NCBI GenBank assembly: GCA_013180625.2
Contig: SNVD02011594.1
Span: 46,436-110,435 of the forward strand
Direction of reading: 5' to 3'
Length of the DNA stretch: 64,000 bases
Origin: Boswellia sacra
Taxonomy: Eukaryota; Streptophyta; Magnoliopsida; Sapindales; Burseraceae
Positions 43,957 through 56,263 of this stretch are shown here, in pieces. The position numbers and the translations under genes are program-made. Under the pieces are notes generated by a model. It saw only the letters and a list, made by a program, of their open reading frames with translations, did no database searches and was not told the DNA's origin. Position 1 is the first letter of the stretch. The number at the start of each line of letters is the position of its first letter.

Positions 43957-46688
43957 TAGATCTCCTTCTTTGAACTCAGCATACTTTCGATGTTTGTTTG
44001 TGTAGCTTTATACTTCTCATTTTGCTTCAAAATCTTCTCTCGAACTTGTTCATGTAGTTTCTTGATGTTCTTAGCTCTCTCCTCTGCATCACTGCTAAAT
44101 TGAGTTTTGGAAGGAATAGGAGCTAAATCCAAAGGACTTATTGGATTCTTGCCATAAACAACCTCAAAAGGACTATGACCAGTGGTTTGACTTGATGATC
44201 TGTTGTAAGCAAACTCAACTTGAGGTAAAACAAGATCCCATTGCCGTAAATTCTTACCAACATAACTCCTCAGAAGATTTCCCAAGCTTCTGTTGATAAC
44301 TTCAGTTTGTCCATCTGTTTGAGGATGATGAGATGAACTAAAGTTAAGTGTAGTCCCCAGCTTTCTCCAAAGCGTACGCCAAAAATGAGATAAGAACTTT
44401 GGGTCACGATCTGAGACTATGGCCTTAGGAATGCCATGCAATTTCACAATCTCCTTGAAGTACAAATCGGCCACATGAGTCGCATCATTTGTCTTGTTAC
44501 AGGGGACAAAATGAGCCATTTTAGAAAATCGGTCAACCACCACCATGATTGAATCTTTGTTTCGCTGTGTTCTAGGCAATCCCACCACAAAATCCAAGCT
44601 AACATCTTCCCATGGATCATTAGGAACAGGTAATGGAGTGTACAAACCAGTGTTCTGCCCATGACTTTTTGCCACATGACAAATTGTACACCTCTTCACG
44701 TGCTTCATCACATCCCTTTCCATCTTCGGCCAATAGAAGTTTTCCTTCACAATAGCAATAGTTTTATCTCTCCTAAAATGACCGCTAATGCCACTGCCAT
44801 GTGCTTCATTAATGATTACTTCTCTCAAGGAACATTGAGGAATACACAATTGGTTTGCCTTGAGTAGATAACTATCCTGCAAAAGAAATTGGTTAGATGA
44901 AAACTCATTACAGTTACTCCATATTTTGCTGAAATCTGGATCACCCTTGTAAAGCTCTTTTAAAACCTCAAACCCAATAACATTCACTTGCATAGAGGTC
45001 AGCAAAGAATGTCTTCGGCTTAAGGCATCAGCCACCACATTTTGAACTCCAGATTTATGCTTGATGGTAAAGTTGAAAGCTTGAAGAAACTCTACCCATC
45101 TAGCATGTCGAATATTAAGCTTCTGTTGGCTGTCGATGAACTTCAAAGCTTCATGGTCAGAATATAGAACAAACGGTTTTGGCAAGAGATACTGACTCCA
45201 ATGCTTCAAAGCTTGACAAATAGCATACAACTCTTTGTCATAAGTTGAGTACTTTTTGCGAGATGCATTCAATTTTTCACTAAAGAAAGCAATTGGTCTG
45301 CGTTCTTGGCTAATAACAGCACCAATACCAATATTGGAAGCATCACATTCAACTTCAAAAACCTTGTTGAAATCTGGAAGTGATAAGATAGGAGCTTCTG
45401 TCATCTTCTTTTTAATCAGCTCAAAGCTTCTTTGTGCATCTTTCGTCCAAGTAAAACCATTACCCTTTAAGCATTCAGTGATTGGAGCCATTATAGTACT
45501 GAATCCTCCAATAAATCGACGATAAAATGAAGCTAACCCGTGAAAACTTCGAATGTTGTGGACTGATGTAAGAATCGGCCAATTCTGAATTGCTTCAATC
45601 TTGCTAGGGTTCATCTGAATTCCATCTTTTGAAACCACATACCCCAAGAAAATGAGGCTTTTGGTGAAGAACTCACACTTCTTCAAGTTGGCATAAAGCT
45701 TTTCACTTCTCAAGGTATGAAAAACTTGCTGAAGATGATCTAAGTGATGCTCCTCATCTTTGCTGTACACAAGTATATCATCAAAATATACAACAACAAA
45801 CTTGCCAATGAATGGTTTAAAGACATGGTTCATCAACCGCATAAATGTACTTGGTGCATTAGATAGGCCAAATGGCATCACCATCCATTCATAAAGGCCA
45901 TTCTTTGTTTTAAATGCAGTCTTCCATTCATCACCAGGTCTCATACGAATTTGATGATAGCCACTTTGAAGATCAATTTTTGAGAAGACAGTAGCACCAT
46001 GAAGTTGATCAAGAAGGTCGTCAAGCCTCGGAATAGGAAATCTGTAATTAATTGTGATCTTGTTAACAGCCCTACTATCAATGCACATTCTCCAAGAGCC
46101 ATCCTTTTTAGGCACCAAAAGAGCTGGGACAGCACAAGGACTCATGCTTTCCCTCACTAACCCTTTAGTGATAAGCTCATCAACCTGCCGTTGTAATTCT
46201 TCGTGTTCTGTGGGACTCATTCGATAGGCTGATTTATTTGGCAACACAGCACCTGGAACAAGATCAATGCAATGTTGTATGTCTCTCATTGGAGGAAGGC
46301 CTGGTGGTATCTCATCTGGTACAACATCATGGTATTCTTCAAGAAGATACTTCATCTCCAAAGGCGGTTTGTTACTAACTTCATTTTCTTCTAACAACAA
46401 GAACACATAAATTTCACTTCCCCTCTCCAACTCTCTTCTACATTCTGTTTGGGTAAGCAAAGCATTTCCCTCCCCTTTAGTAGGTTTAGGAACACCTTCT
46501 AACTTTGAAGGACCCAAAATAACTTTGACCCCATCTTTAAAGAATGTATAAGTATTCCTATAGCCATCATGCATTACTCTTCCTATCATACTGCCATGGT
46601 CTACCAAGAAGTAAATGACAAGCATCCATAGGAACAACATCACACCATATTTCATCTTTATACTTTTTCCCAATAGAAAATGAAACAA
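43956..46688 (-). pseudogene. gypsy-2 pol: RT, RNase H and integrase
   Basis: A 910-codon open frame. [67 protein letters not shown] (YFDD intact), [17 protein letters not shown]. RNase [45 protein letters not shown]. Integrase: [14 protein letters not shown] with CTICHVAKS (HHCC), [26 protein letters not shown] and [12 protein letters not shown] (DDE all present). The N-terminal part overlaps the gag-protease frame, the two being linked by a one-base shift near 46580. The C-terminal domain is in another frame after about 44020. Only small lesions separate it from an intact pol. Confidence 0.92.
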
Positions 46689-48080
46689 GGCAGCGTTTGT
46701 TTACCTTGATCTCGTTATCTTTCCGCAGCCATGAAATCTTGTAAGGTTGAGGATGCTTCTCTGTTTGAAGGCCAAGTTTATCAATCATCTCCGTAGACAC
46801 CACATTTTCAAAGCTGCCACCATCAATAATAACATTGCACACCTTACCATGAGAAGTACATCTGGTATGGAAGATATTTTTGCGAAGCCAATCATCTTCT
46901 CGTTCTTGGGCAATATTCAAACTCCTTTGAATAATAAAGAGAGAATCACCTTGATCTGCATAAGTGACTTCCTCTTCATCAGCAAATTCTGGATTACTGA
47001 AATTGATTAGGGCATCTGTCTCTATCTCTTCATCACTTTCTTCCTCTACTAGTGTTACAATTTTACGATTAGGACACTCGGAAGCAATATGTCCATAGCC
47101 TTGGCATTTGAAACAGCGACGGGAACTAGCATTTGAAGAGCTTTGGGCTTGTTTGGAACTATTACCTTGCTCATTCTTTGAAGAAGCTTTTGGGTTTGTT
47201 TTCAGACCTGTTTTAGGCTTAGGATAAGAACTACTGCCACGATTGGGAGTGCCATCGCGATTAGCAAAACGAGAGTTGCGAACGTGTGCCTCTTTAAGCT
47301 GTTTCTCCACTCTAAGAGCAAGCCTACACACATCATTGTAGGACCAGTAGGGTTGCAATTGGACCACATTGCAGATTTCAGATCTCAATCCCCCAAGAAA
47401 ACGTGCTATGGTTTGTTCTTCCGGTTCGGTCAGATCGCATTTCATCATCAAATTATCAAATTCTGCCACATACTCTTCCACAGATAACTCTTTTTGCCTG
47501 AAATTGTGAAACTTAAGGAAAACATCTTGCCTGTAATTTTCAGGCAGGAATTTCCTCTTAAGCTCTCTTTTCATTTTCTCCCATGTCAAAATTCGACCTC
47601 TGCCCTCTCTTTCTCTTTGTTTCTTCAAATTCTCCCACCATAAAGAAGCATACTTCTTTAGCTTGATTGCAGCAAGCTTGACTTTACGAATTTCAGGCAC
47701 ATTTTTGTATTCAAAAATACGCTCAACCGTATTAAGCCAATCAATGAACTCATCAGGATGCATTCTTCCTTCAAATTCTGGAATGTCAACCTTCACATCA
47801 AAATCTTGGAAGAAATGATTTCGTAATTCATGAGGAGGAGGTGGAGTGCTATCACTAGATGCTTCGCTACGCGGATTGTGAAACGGATTATCATCATCAT
47901 GACTGCATTTTCCCATTCGTCACCATTTTTACCCCTATCTTCTTGATTTTTCATTACCTCCAAACGTTGCTGGACTTGCTGGAGCTGTCGCCTGAGATCT
48001 TCAATGATCAAATCTCGTTCGTCTCTTTGAGGAGGAGGCGGTTGGCTAGTAGAAGCAGCCTTGCGAGTGCGACCAGCCAT
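46567..48080 (-). pseudogene. gypsy-2 gag and protease
   Basis: The natural start is probably MAGRTRKAAS at 48080, just after the primer site; its frame shifts near 47916 into the long frame 47916-46567. That frame has DIPEFEGRMHPDEFIDWLNT, YASLWWENLKKQRE, KRKFLPENYRQDVFLKFHNF and CNVVQLQPYWSYNDVCRLAL (gag), RRCFKCQGYGHIASECPNRK (intact CCHC knuckle, about 47065-47130), and VCNVIIDGGSFENVVS with [14 protein letters not shown] (protease). A one-base shift near 46580 leads into the pol frame. Confidence 0.9.
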
Positions 48081-48090
48081 TGAACCAAAA

Positions 48091-48102
48091 GCTCTGATAC
48101 CA
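48091..48102 (-). other. gypsy-2 primer binding site
   Basis: The minus strand reads TGGTATCAGAGC four bases after the LTR end, matching initiator methionine tRNA. Confidence 0.92.
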
Positions 48103-48106
48103 AATC

Positions 48107-48908
48107 TGATACCGGGCTGCTGGATTATAATAGATGAGGATAGGATCTTCAAGTTGATTATCAACTCAACCAATGGCTGGAACAAATAAAATGGAACCTA
48201 ACAAACACTCTTTGAAAGGATAACAAGCTCACCACCAGGGTAAACACCAATGGGATACAGAAAATTCACCACCCAAGGATGTAAACCAAGGATACAGGGC
48301 TCAAAACTAACTCACCACTCTATGGAATCCACCAAGAGATACAGAGTTAAGGAGAAATCAGTATAAACACTGAAATTTCACTCAAATTCGAATTCAAAAC
48401 TTCACTGCCTTGAACACACAACTTTGGGACTTTAAATAACTTGGAACAACCCTCCAAGCATAGGTAAAAGACAATAATTAGATGATTTCAACAATTACAG
48501 CTCAACTAATACATTGACAACTCATTTATTAACTAAGACTCATAAGTAAACTCATTAGGTAATAAAGCACAACCAACTAAGCTAGAAATTCAAATTCCAA
48601 CCAACTAAGCAATCAAATTCAAATTCTAGAGTAGACTTTAATGCACCATTAACTATGAACCCGCTGTGAAGAGATAGTCATAGATTCCTGCAGACAACTC
48701 CAAATGACACATTGACAAATGTGTTAGAAAGCTGACTTCAAGATCTTTTATAGCCACAAATCTTGACATTTAATTCTCTGCACAGCAATACCAGTTCTTT
48801 TACAAAATTATCCCTCATTCTGGTTCATGTGCAATCCTGACCATTGTAACAATTTGCACCCCTTGATGATCTATCATGAATCCCATGGATTGCAACACTC
48901 CTGTGTCA
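48107..48908 (-). repeat. gypsy-2 5' LTR
   Basis: 802 bp, paired with 42921-43723. It abuts Athila-side sequence at 48909. Confidence 0.94.
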
Positions 48909-49339
48909 ATTACCGATAATGCGATTGAGTCTGTTCTTCTCTAAGATGTGCACGTTTCAAACCTTCGAGCAATGGCTTCAGCTTCCATTTAGATGTTTCC
49001 TCAAGCTGTTGCACAAATGAGCTCAAAGCACGGAAAGATCAAATTAAACAAAAGAAACGAAAAGAAAACAAAATAAAATAAAGACACATAAAAGAAATAA
49101 AAACACAATAGCAAACAAAAGTCAAAATTAAACAAAGAAACAAATGAGACAGATGGCAAAGAGAGATAAAACCTGATCAATTAAGTTCGATAAAGCCTAT
49201 GAGAGGAATCTCCTCTAGACACAAAAATTGATCATCATTACCTTCTTTTCTTCTTCTCTTTTTATTTATTTTTCAAAAACATTGGGTTACCTCCCAATAA
49301 GCGCTTGGTTTTACGTCCTCAGCCTGACGTTATCTGCCC
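48909..49339. other. Athila 3' non-coding remnant
   Basis: Includes an A-rich plus strand near 49030-49140 and, on the minus strand, a purine-rich AAAGAGAAGAAGAAAAGAAG near 49240-49262. The part 48913-49015 reads on the minus strand SFVQQLEETSKWKLKPLLEG, somewhat like an Athila pol linker, so a small rearrangement is possible. Confidence 0.4.
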
Positions 49340-51121
49340 TCACCCATCAAGATAAGTTGGCTCGTAGAGAGGTACCTCATCGATGTCCTGCATCACTGAA
49401 TTCTCATAGTAAGGCTTCAACCTGTGCCCATTCCCCTTGAATACTTTATCCGTTTTTAAGCTCTTGATTTCCACTGCACCATGGGAAAAAACATTAGTAA
49501 TAACAAAAGGTCCCACCCATCGAGATCGTAATTTACCTGGAAATAACTTGAGGCGAGAATGAAATAAAAGAACTTTCTGTCCCACTTCAAAATTCTTCCT
49601 GGAGATCATTTTATCATGAAATGCCTTAGTTCTCTCCTTGTAAATTCTGGAATTCTCATAAGCATCATTTCTAAGTTCTTCCAATTCTTGCAGTTGAAGC
49701 TTCCTTTGTTCTCCAGCAACATCCATCTCCATGTTACAAAGCTTTACTGCCTACCATGCTTTATGTTCGAGCTCCACTGGAAGGTGGCATGGCTTACCAT
49801 AGACTAACCTATACGGAGACATACCAATAGGTGTCTTGTAAGCAGTCCGGTATGCCCAAAGTGCATCATTCAATCGTAGACTCCAATCTTTTCGGGTTGG
49901 ATTCACTGTCTTCTCGAGAATGGTCTTGACTTCTCGATTTGAAACTTCAACTTGACCACTAGTTTGTGGATGATATGCAATAGATATCCTGTGAGTGATG
50001 TTGTATTTCTTGAGCAAGGCTTCAAATGATCTATTGCAGAAATGTGTCCCTCTATCGCTAATCATGGCTCTTGGTGTTACAAATCTCGCAAAAATGTTAG
50101 ATTTCACAAAATCTACAACAACTTTAGAATCATTAGTTCTTATAGCTTTTGCTTCCACCCATTTAGAAACATAATCCACAGCAAGTATAATGTAAATATT
50201 ACCAAAAGATGAAGGAAAAAGACACATGAAATCAATACCCCACACATCAAAAATCTCAACAATAAATATAGGGGTTTGTGGCATTTGATTTTTGGCACTT
50301 AAATTACCTGTCCTTTGACAATGGTCACAAGCTTTGCAGAATAGATATGCATCTTTGAACAATGATGGCCAGTAGAATCCACAATCAGGAACTTTGAGGG
50401 CTGTTCTTTTTGGTCCGAAGTGACCTCCACATGCATAAGAATGACAGAAGGTTAAAATTGAATTAAATTCAGATTCAGAAACGTACCTTCTTATCACTTG
50501 GTCAGAACAATGCTTCCATAAGTACGGATCATCCCATATGTAATGTTTGGCAATGTTCTTGATCTTGTCTATTTGAGCTCGAGTCAAGTCATGTGGTAGC
50601 TTCTTTGTAACTAAGTAATTGACAATATCTGCATACCAAGGGGCTACTGCATTCAGAGACAACAATTGTTCATCCAGAAAACTTTCTTGTAATGGTAGTA
50701 CATCCTCATCATGGACAATGCGATTGAGATGGTTTGCAACTAAGTTTTCACTTTCCTTCTTATCTTTGATCTCCAAGTCAAATTCTTGTAAGAGGAGTAT
50801 CCACCTGATAAGACTTGGTTTAACATCCTTCTTTGTGAGCAAGTACCTCAAGGCTGCATGATCAAAATAAACGATTACTTTAGTACCAATCAAATAAGAA
50901 TGAAACTTTTCTAAAGCAAAAATAACCGCAAGCAACTCTTTCTCAGTGGTAGAATAATTAAGCTGAGCATCATTTAAAGTCCGAGATGCGTAGTAAATGG
51001 CATATGGAATTTTGCCAATTCGTTGACCCAAAACGGCACCCACAGCATAGTCACTCGCATCGCACATGATCTCGAATGGATGACCCCAATTTGGAGATTG
51101 GATTATTAGAGCCGAAGTCAA
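49340..51121 (-). pseudogene. Athila RNase H and integrase
   Basis: The frame 51121-49751: [38 protein letters not shown] and [14 protein letters not shown] (RNase H); [20 protein letters not shown] with [11 protein letters not shown] (HHCC), [31 protein letters not shown] and [13 protein letters not shown] (DDE triad complete). After a stop at 49751 the C-terminal domain continues in 49732-49340: [20 protein letters not shown] and [20 protein letters not shown]. These are among the better conserved retroelement frames in the window. Confidence 0.92.
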
Positions 51122-51129
51122 GAGTTCCT

Positions 51130-52125
51130 TCAGTTTCTCAAATGCCTCTTTGCATTTCTCATCAATTCAAAGGCTACATCATTCTGTAGCAATCTGCATA
51201 GGGGCAATGCTATCTTCAAAAAATCTTTGATGAACCTACGATAGAAACCTGTATGACCAAGAAACGAACGAATATCCCACACACTTGTGGGAGGTGGTAA
51301 GGAGCATATAAGATCTATCTTGGATTTGTCCACCTCTATACCCTTAGCAGAAATAACATGTCCCAAAACTATACCCTGATCTACCATAAAATGACATTTC
51401 TCCCAATTCAGAACAAGGTTAGTTTCTTTACATCTTTGAAGTATAAGGGTAAGGTTGTCAAGGCATTTATCAAAAGAATCACCAAAAACACTAAAGTCAT
51501 CCATAAATACCTCAATGATGTTCTCAACATAATCAGAGAAAATACTTATCATACACCTTTGGAAAGTGGCAGGGGCATTGCAAAGCCCAAATTGCATGCG
51601 TCGATAGGCAAATGTACCGAATGGGCATATGAATGTAGTTTTCTCGTGATCCTCAGGGGCAATGACAATCTGATTATATCCTGAATAGCCATCAAGAAAA
51701 CAATAGTGAGAATAACCTGCTAACCTCTCCAACATTTGATCAATGAATGGCAAAGGAAAGTGATCCTTGCGAGTTGTTGAATTGAGCTTTCGATAATCAA
51801 TACAAACTCGCCAGCTGATTTGGATACGAGTGGGCACTAGCTCATTATTGTCATTCTTAACAACCGTAACACCCGATTTCTTCGGAACAACTTGGACTGG
51901 ACTCACCCACTTGCTATCGAAAATTGGATAAATCACACCCACATCTAACAATTTCAAGATTTCTTTCTTGACAACTTTCATCATTGGAGGATTCAACCTC
52001 CGTTGTGCTTCTCTAGTGGGCTTGGATCCTTCTTTTAACAAGATACGGTGCATGCATACGGCTGGACTAATAACTTTGATGTCAGCAATTGTCCACGCAA
52101 TGGCTGTTTTGTGATCTCGAAGCAC
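51130..52125 (-). pseudogene. Athila reverse transcriptase
   Basis: HKTAIAWTIADIKVISPAVC is the Athila-specific leader; then MHRILLKEGSKPTREAQRRL, WVSPVQVVPKKSGVTVV, WRVCIDYRKLNSTTRKDHFP, CFLDGYSGYNQIVIAPED, MQFGLCNAPATFQRCM and VFMDDFSVFGDSFD (catalytic FMDD). A single TGA (52126-52128) separates it in frame from the protease, and a frameshift at 51121-51130 from the RNase H. Confidence 0.93.
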
Positions 52126-53737
52126 TCAGATGAGTTTCTCTTCTTGTATTGGTGCAAGGCCCTTTGCTATTATGACTGGTAAAGTATTTTTCTCACCAAG
52201 GAATACATGCTTCAAATGATCTAGAAGAGGCTTAGGCTCCAAGGCAGGTGCTTTCATCACGGAAGGAAGAAGTTTCTCATTAGATAAAGGCAATTCAATG
52301 TACGAAACATCATACCTGTTTGTGGTGATAGCTATAGTCTTACCCAAGCTTGCCACAGCTTCCTCCACTTCTTTAGACACTTGTATCAACCTTCTCGATT
52401 CTCTAGAATTTTCTGTCCCTATGTGCTCACTAATGGCTACTTCCAATCCATCCTTGCGAGTTAACTCAAAAAGTTGTTGTGCCAAAGAATCAATAACATC
52501 AACTGCAAAAACAGAATGCAAGTCACTAGGGTATCTCATTACCTCAAAAATATTGAAACGAATCACCTCGCCATCAAACTCCATGGTGAGAGTGCCATCA
52601 TGAACATCAATCTTAGTTTGGGCAGTTTTCAAGAATGACCTCCCCAAAAGAATCGGTGTTGGATTGGGAGATGTCTCATCCTCCATTTCTAGAACATAGA
52701 AGTCTACTGGAAAAACCAATTGATTCACCTGCACAAGCACATCTTCCGCAACTCCCTTGGGATATGCATTAGAACGATCAGGAAGTTGAATTACAATACC
52801 AGTTTCCGCAAGGGGTCCAAGATTCAAAGAAGCATAAATAGAATATGGCATGACATTAATAGATGCTCCTAAATCTAACGTAGCTCTTTCAAACTTGGTA
52901 TCACCAATGGTGCATGAATGGTGAACGTACCTGGATCTTTGCATTTCGGAGGAATTTTTCTTTGCAATACAGCTGAAACATTTTTCCCCACACTTACCTT
53001 CTCATTTCCTTTCAACTTTTTCTTGTTGGTGCATAACTCCTTGAGAAATTTTGCATAACAAGGTACTTGCTTAATAGCATCCATAAGTGGTATATTTACC
53101 TCGATCTTGCAAAAAGTTTCCAGGATTTCCTGTTCTTGTTCCTCCTTCTTTGATATTGCAAATCTGCTAGGAAAAGGTGGAGGAGTAACATATGAAGGAA
53201 TATGGGTTTTAGGATTTACCTTAGAAGTTGATGTTTTATTCATGGTGGGAGTGGTGTCATCCCCTTCATCAGTTTGTGATTTCTTTGGTGGAATCTCTAA
53301 TTGCTTCCCACTTCTCACAGTTACAGCACTAGCATTCTCTCTTGGATTGATCACCGGCTGAGAAGGTAATTTTCCTGAGCTTTGACTCTCAAATTTGCTC
53401 ATGTTAGTGGCCAATTGTCCCATTTGATTTTTCAGGTTTTGGATACTTGCCCTAGTTTTCTACTGAAATTGCATTGTGTTAGTGGCAAGTGCTTTAACAA
53501 TATCCTGGAGAGACATACCTGAATTTTATGGAGCTGTTTGTGGTGCTGGTTGTGGTTGTGCTTGAAATGGTTGCTGCACCCTTGTTGATTGAAACCTGGT
53601 GGTCGATTTGGTATGGCATTTGGGGCAATTGGTTGATGATTCCCATATCTTAATTTAGGGTGATCTCTCCACCCAACATTGTAAGTATTGGAGAAAGGGT
53701 CATACCTTTGCCTTGGTTGTCCTGGAAATCCACCCAT
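52126..53737 (-). pseudogene. Athila gag rear part, linker and protease
   Basis: The frame 52944-52126 has FERATLDLGASINVMPYSIY (protease DLG), VNQLVFPVDFYVLEMEDE and ILLGRSFLKTAQTKIDVHDG. It is joined by a frameshift near 52900 to 53423-52875, a polar linker ending QRKIPPKCKDPGTFTI. A third frame, 53737-53432, has NVGWRDHPKLRYGNHQ, a typical Athila gag C-terminal motif, with stops. Together they bridge gag and RT. Confidence 0.88.
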
Positions 53738-53764
53738 GGCATTGGCTTGTTCTGTATCTCCTTC

Positions 53765-54751
53765 TTACAAAGTTGGACACATGTCGGTTGGATGGTCCAT
53801 GGTAGAACATACTCCACATGCATAAGATTGCTGCATATGTCCTACAGCCATTTTTTTTTTTACAAGAGAGGTAAGTTCACAAAGTTGTTGTTCAATATTT
53901 GAAGTACTTACATCATTTACTCTTTTTGATAGTTGTGGCTCAAATTGACTGTTGAATTGTTGGGAGTTCGCTGCCATGTCACTAATCAAACGTCTTGCCA
54001 CGTTCGGTGTTTTATTAACTAGTGCTCCACCACTAGCAGCATCAATGATACTCCTTTTCATTGGTAGGAGACCCTCATAAAAATATTGAATTAGGAGTCC
54101 ATCACTAATTTGGTGGTTTGGACAGCTAGCACATAACCTTTTAAATCTCTGCCAATATTCATGAAGTGATTCTCCATTGTGTTGTCGAATGCCACTAATA
54201 TCTTTTCTAATATTTGTAACTTTCGAGGCTAGAAAGTATTTCTCCAAAAAGAGTTTACTCATCTCATTCCAAGTGGTAATGGTACCTAGTGGTAGATAGT
54301 ATAGCCAATCTTTTGCCGAATCTGCTAATGAGAATGGGAAAGCTCTCAATTTAATTTGCTCTTCAGAAACGCCGGTTGGCTTCATATTTGAGCATACCAC
54401 ATGAAATTCTTTGAGGTGTTTGTTCGGATCCTCTCCTGCAAAACCATGAAATGTAGGCAAGAGATGAATCAGTCCAGATTTTAGTTCAAAATCTATCTCA
54501 AAATTGGTGCTTATGCATAGCGGTTGTTGATCAATAATTGGAGCCGCTAACTCCTTAAGAGTCTGATCGTTTTCCATCGCCATTGCTTCCAATTCAGATG
54601 TGATTGAACTGCAAGAAGATGGGAGGGAAGTGTGTCGTGCAAGGTCAAATTCTGGAGTTGGATTTGAAATTGACCGATTTAGCCTTAAATTCGAGGATTG
54701 GAGAAACTCCTTAATTCTCTTAAGTCGTTGATCCGCTTCTCCCTCGGACAT
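53765..54751 (-). pseudogene. Athila gag
   Basis: 328 codons. LKSGLIHLLPTFHGFAGEDP, NKHLKEFHVVCSNMKPTGVS, LRAFPFSLADSAKDWLYYLP, FLEKYFLASKVTNIRKDISG, QRFKRLCASCPNHQISDGLL and IDAASGGALVNKTPNVARRL are characteristic of Athila gag. A knuckle CGVCSTMDHPTDMC is present at about 53778-53820. It is open from start to a stop right after it. Gag would form the particle. Confidence 0.93.
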
Positions 54752-54834
54752 AAAAACCTAAACACAAACAATCAGGAAATAACAATCAAGAATCAGTAGT
54801 AAAAACAGAATAACAAATTGATTAGAAAATCAAT

Positions 54835-54851
54835 CCCCGGCAACGGCGCCA
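54835..54851 (-). other. Athila primer binding site (tRNA-Asp)
   Basis: The minus strand reads TGGCGCCGTTGCCGGGG six bases from the LTR end, complementary to the 3' end of plant tRNA-Asp(GUC), the usual primer of Athila elements. Confidence 0.94.
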
Positions 54852-54857
54852 AAAACT

Positions 54858-56261
54858 TGATGCGTTCGAAACTAGCAAGTATACTAGTCGCACAATTAAT
54901 AAAGTGATAAGTAGATATCGTTCCCACGAGGATTGATTCTAATTGAATTTGTTATTTTCCAGCAATAATAAACTAAATAGGGGGGTTTTGTTGATTGATT
55001 AACTAAACTTAATACGAAAGCAAATAAAGAATAACACAAAGCAAAGTTAAATGGAATCAAAAATCAATGAGAGACACTTGGTTAAGAGTTCATTCTCTTC
55101 CACAAGATATGAATTTGTGAATTAACATAGAATTGTAATCCAATTACAGCATTGAAGTTATCAACCGTAGATAACAACAAGCTCTGTTATCCCAATCTTT
55201 CCTTACTTTGTTGTTAAATAAAACAAGCTCTTTATTTAATCTCTATCCATTAACCAACCTAGAACAAGCTCTCTAAGTTTAATTCAATAGAAGCATTACG
55301 ATGAGAAAGATAGGTTGATCTAAGCAATAATCACACAAGTTCGGATTATTTAACCTAGGTTGTATTTTCCAATTGCAATCTCTGATCACAATTTTTGCTA
55401 CTAATGATTAGAAATTCAAGACAATTACGGATCAAGATTTCTAGTCTAGCAATAGATAACAATCAGATTATATTCAGTTGGCCAGCCCAAATACAATCAG
55501 CAAGCAATCATAAGCATTAGATATGGGAAAATGTAAACAACTTCAATTAGAGAATTGGATAACAATTTCTTACACAATCAACTCACAAAAACCATATCAA
55601 GGGCTTTGAAATCACCCTCAACCAATTCAAAATCAGTTATACATGTTCAAAAATGTAGTCAATACAATACAATACAAAAACATTCCAGAAAATGAAAGGG
55701 AAAGGAAGAAACTTAGCAAATCCTTTGCAAATCTCCTTAGATTTGTAGTTCTTCCTCTTTCCAAGCTTTCTTTCTCCTTCAAGAACTCCAAAAGATGAGA
55801 GAATTCTAGAGCTGCAGCCTCCAAGTCATTTCCCCATTTTTCCAGTTCAAAATAAAACCCTAAAATGTGTTTATATACTCTGTTACAGTAATCTGCTACA
55901 GTGCCCCGTATTATACATGCTAAGTGATTTATGGAATTACATTTCTACACTTCTCACACTGTTTCGATTATAACTCTCGGTACACTGAATGGATTCATGA
56001 ACCGTAAATTTCTCTAGAAAATAGACTTCGAGAGCTTTCTAACGGTATATAACATGTCATCGGGTTCATATATACAATTAAATCCGAGAAGATGGTTGAC
56101 TAGCAGAGGTTAAAATGAAGGGTTTTACTCCCTTTTTGTGCAAGTTGCTCCAAAACTCCTACAGACATGAAAACCACACAAAAACATAAAAATACCAAGG
56201 AATAATGCAAATAAACATGGACGAATTGATATAAAAGTAATACATAAATAGACACCTATCA
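54858..56261 (-). repeat. Athila 5' LTR
   Basis: 1404 bp on the minus strand from TGATAGGTGTC to CGAACGCATCA. It contains no gene; the minus ORF at 55633-55824 is not supported. Only this LTR is present in the window. It cuts into the antisense ORF of the Tat element at 56262. Confidence 0.85.
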
Positions 56262-56263
56262 AA

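Larger units (their letters stand above)
42921..48908 (-). mobile_element. Ty3/gypsy chromovirus-type element gypsy-2, nearly intact
   Basis: LTRs 42921-43723 (803 bp) and 48107-48908 (802 bp), TGACACAGGAGTG...CGGTATCA on the minus strand, with a primer site and a polypurine tract, define a 5988-bp element. Gag, protease, RT, RNase H and integrase follow in order. The sequence is closest in style to CRM/Galadriel chromoviruses, though no C-terminal chromodomain is visible. By eye the LTRs differ at about 23 of 803 positions. Flanks are ATCTA (left) and ATTAC (right), so there is no target duplication. Three frame breaks are visible. Confidence 0.93.
48909..56261 (-). mobile_element. Athila-type Ty3/gypsy element, 3' end missing
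   Basis: It has a 5' LTR (54858-56261), a tRNA-Asp primer site, gag and pol on the minus strand. FMDD in RT with 'VFMDDFSVFG' and DLGASINVMP in the protease are Athila hallmarks. Downstream of pol only 430 bp remain, without an env-like ORF or 3' LTR, before gypsy-2 begins. The element probably lost its 3' part when gypsy-2 arrived or by recombination. Confidence 0.92.

Noticed and set aside
54835..54851. String identical to a tRNA-Asp 3' end, taken at first for a tRNA gene
   Set aside because: Only the last 17 bases are present; position next to the LTR shows that it is a primer binding site.
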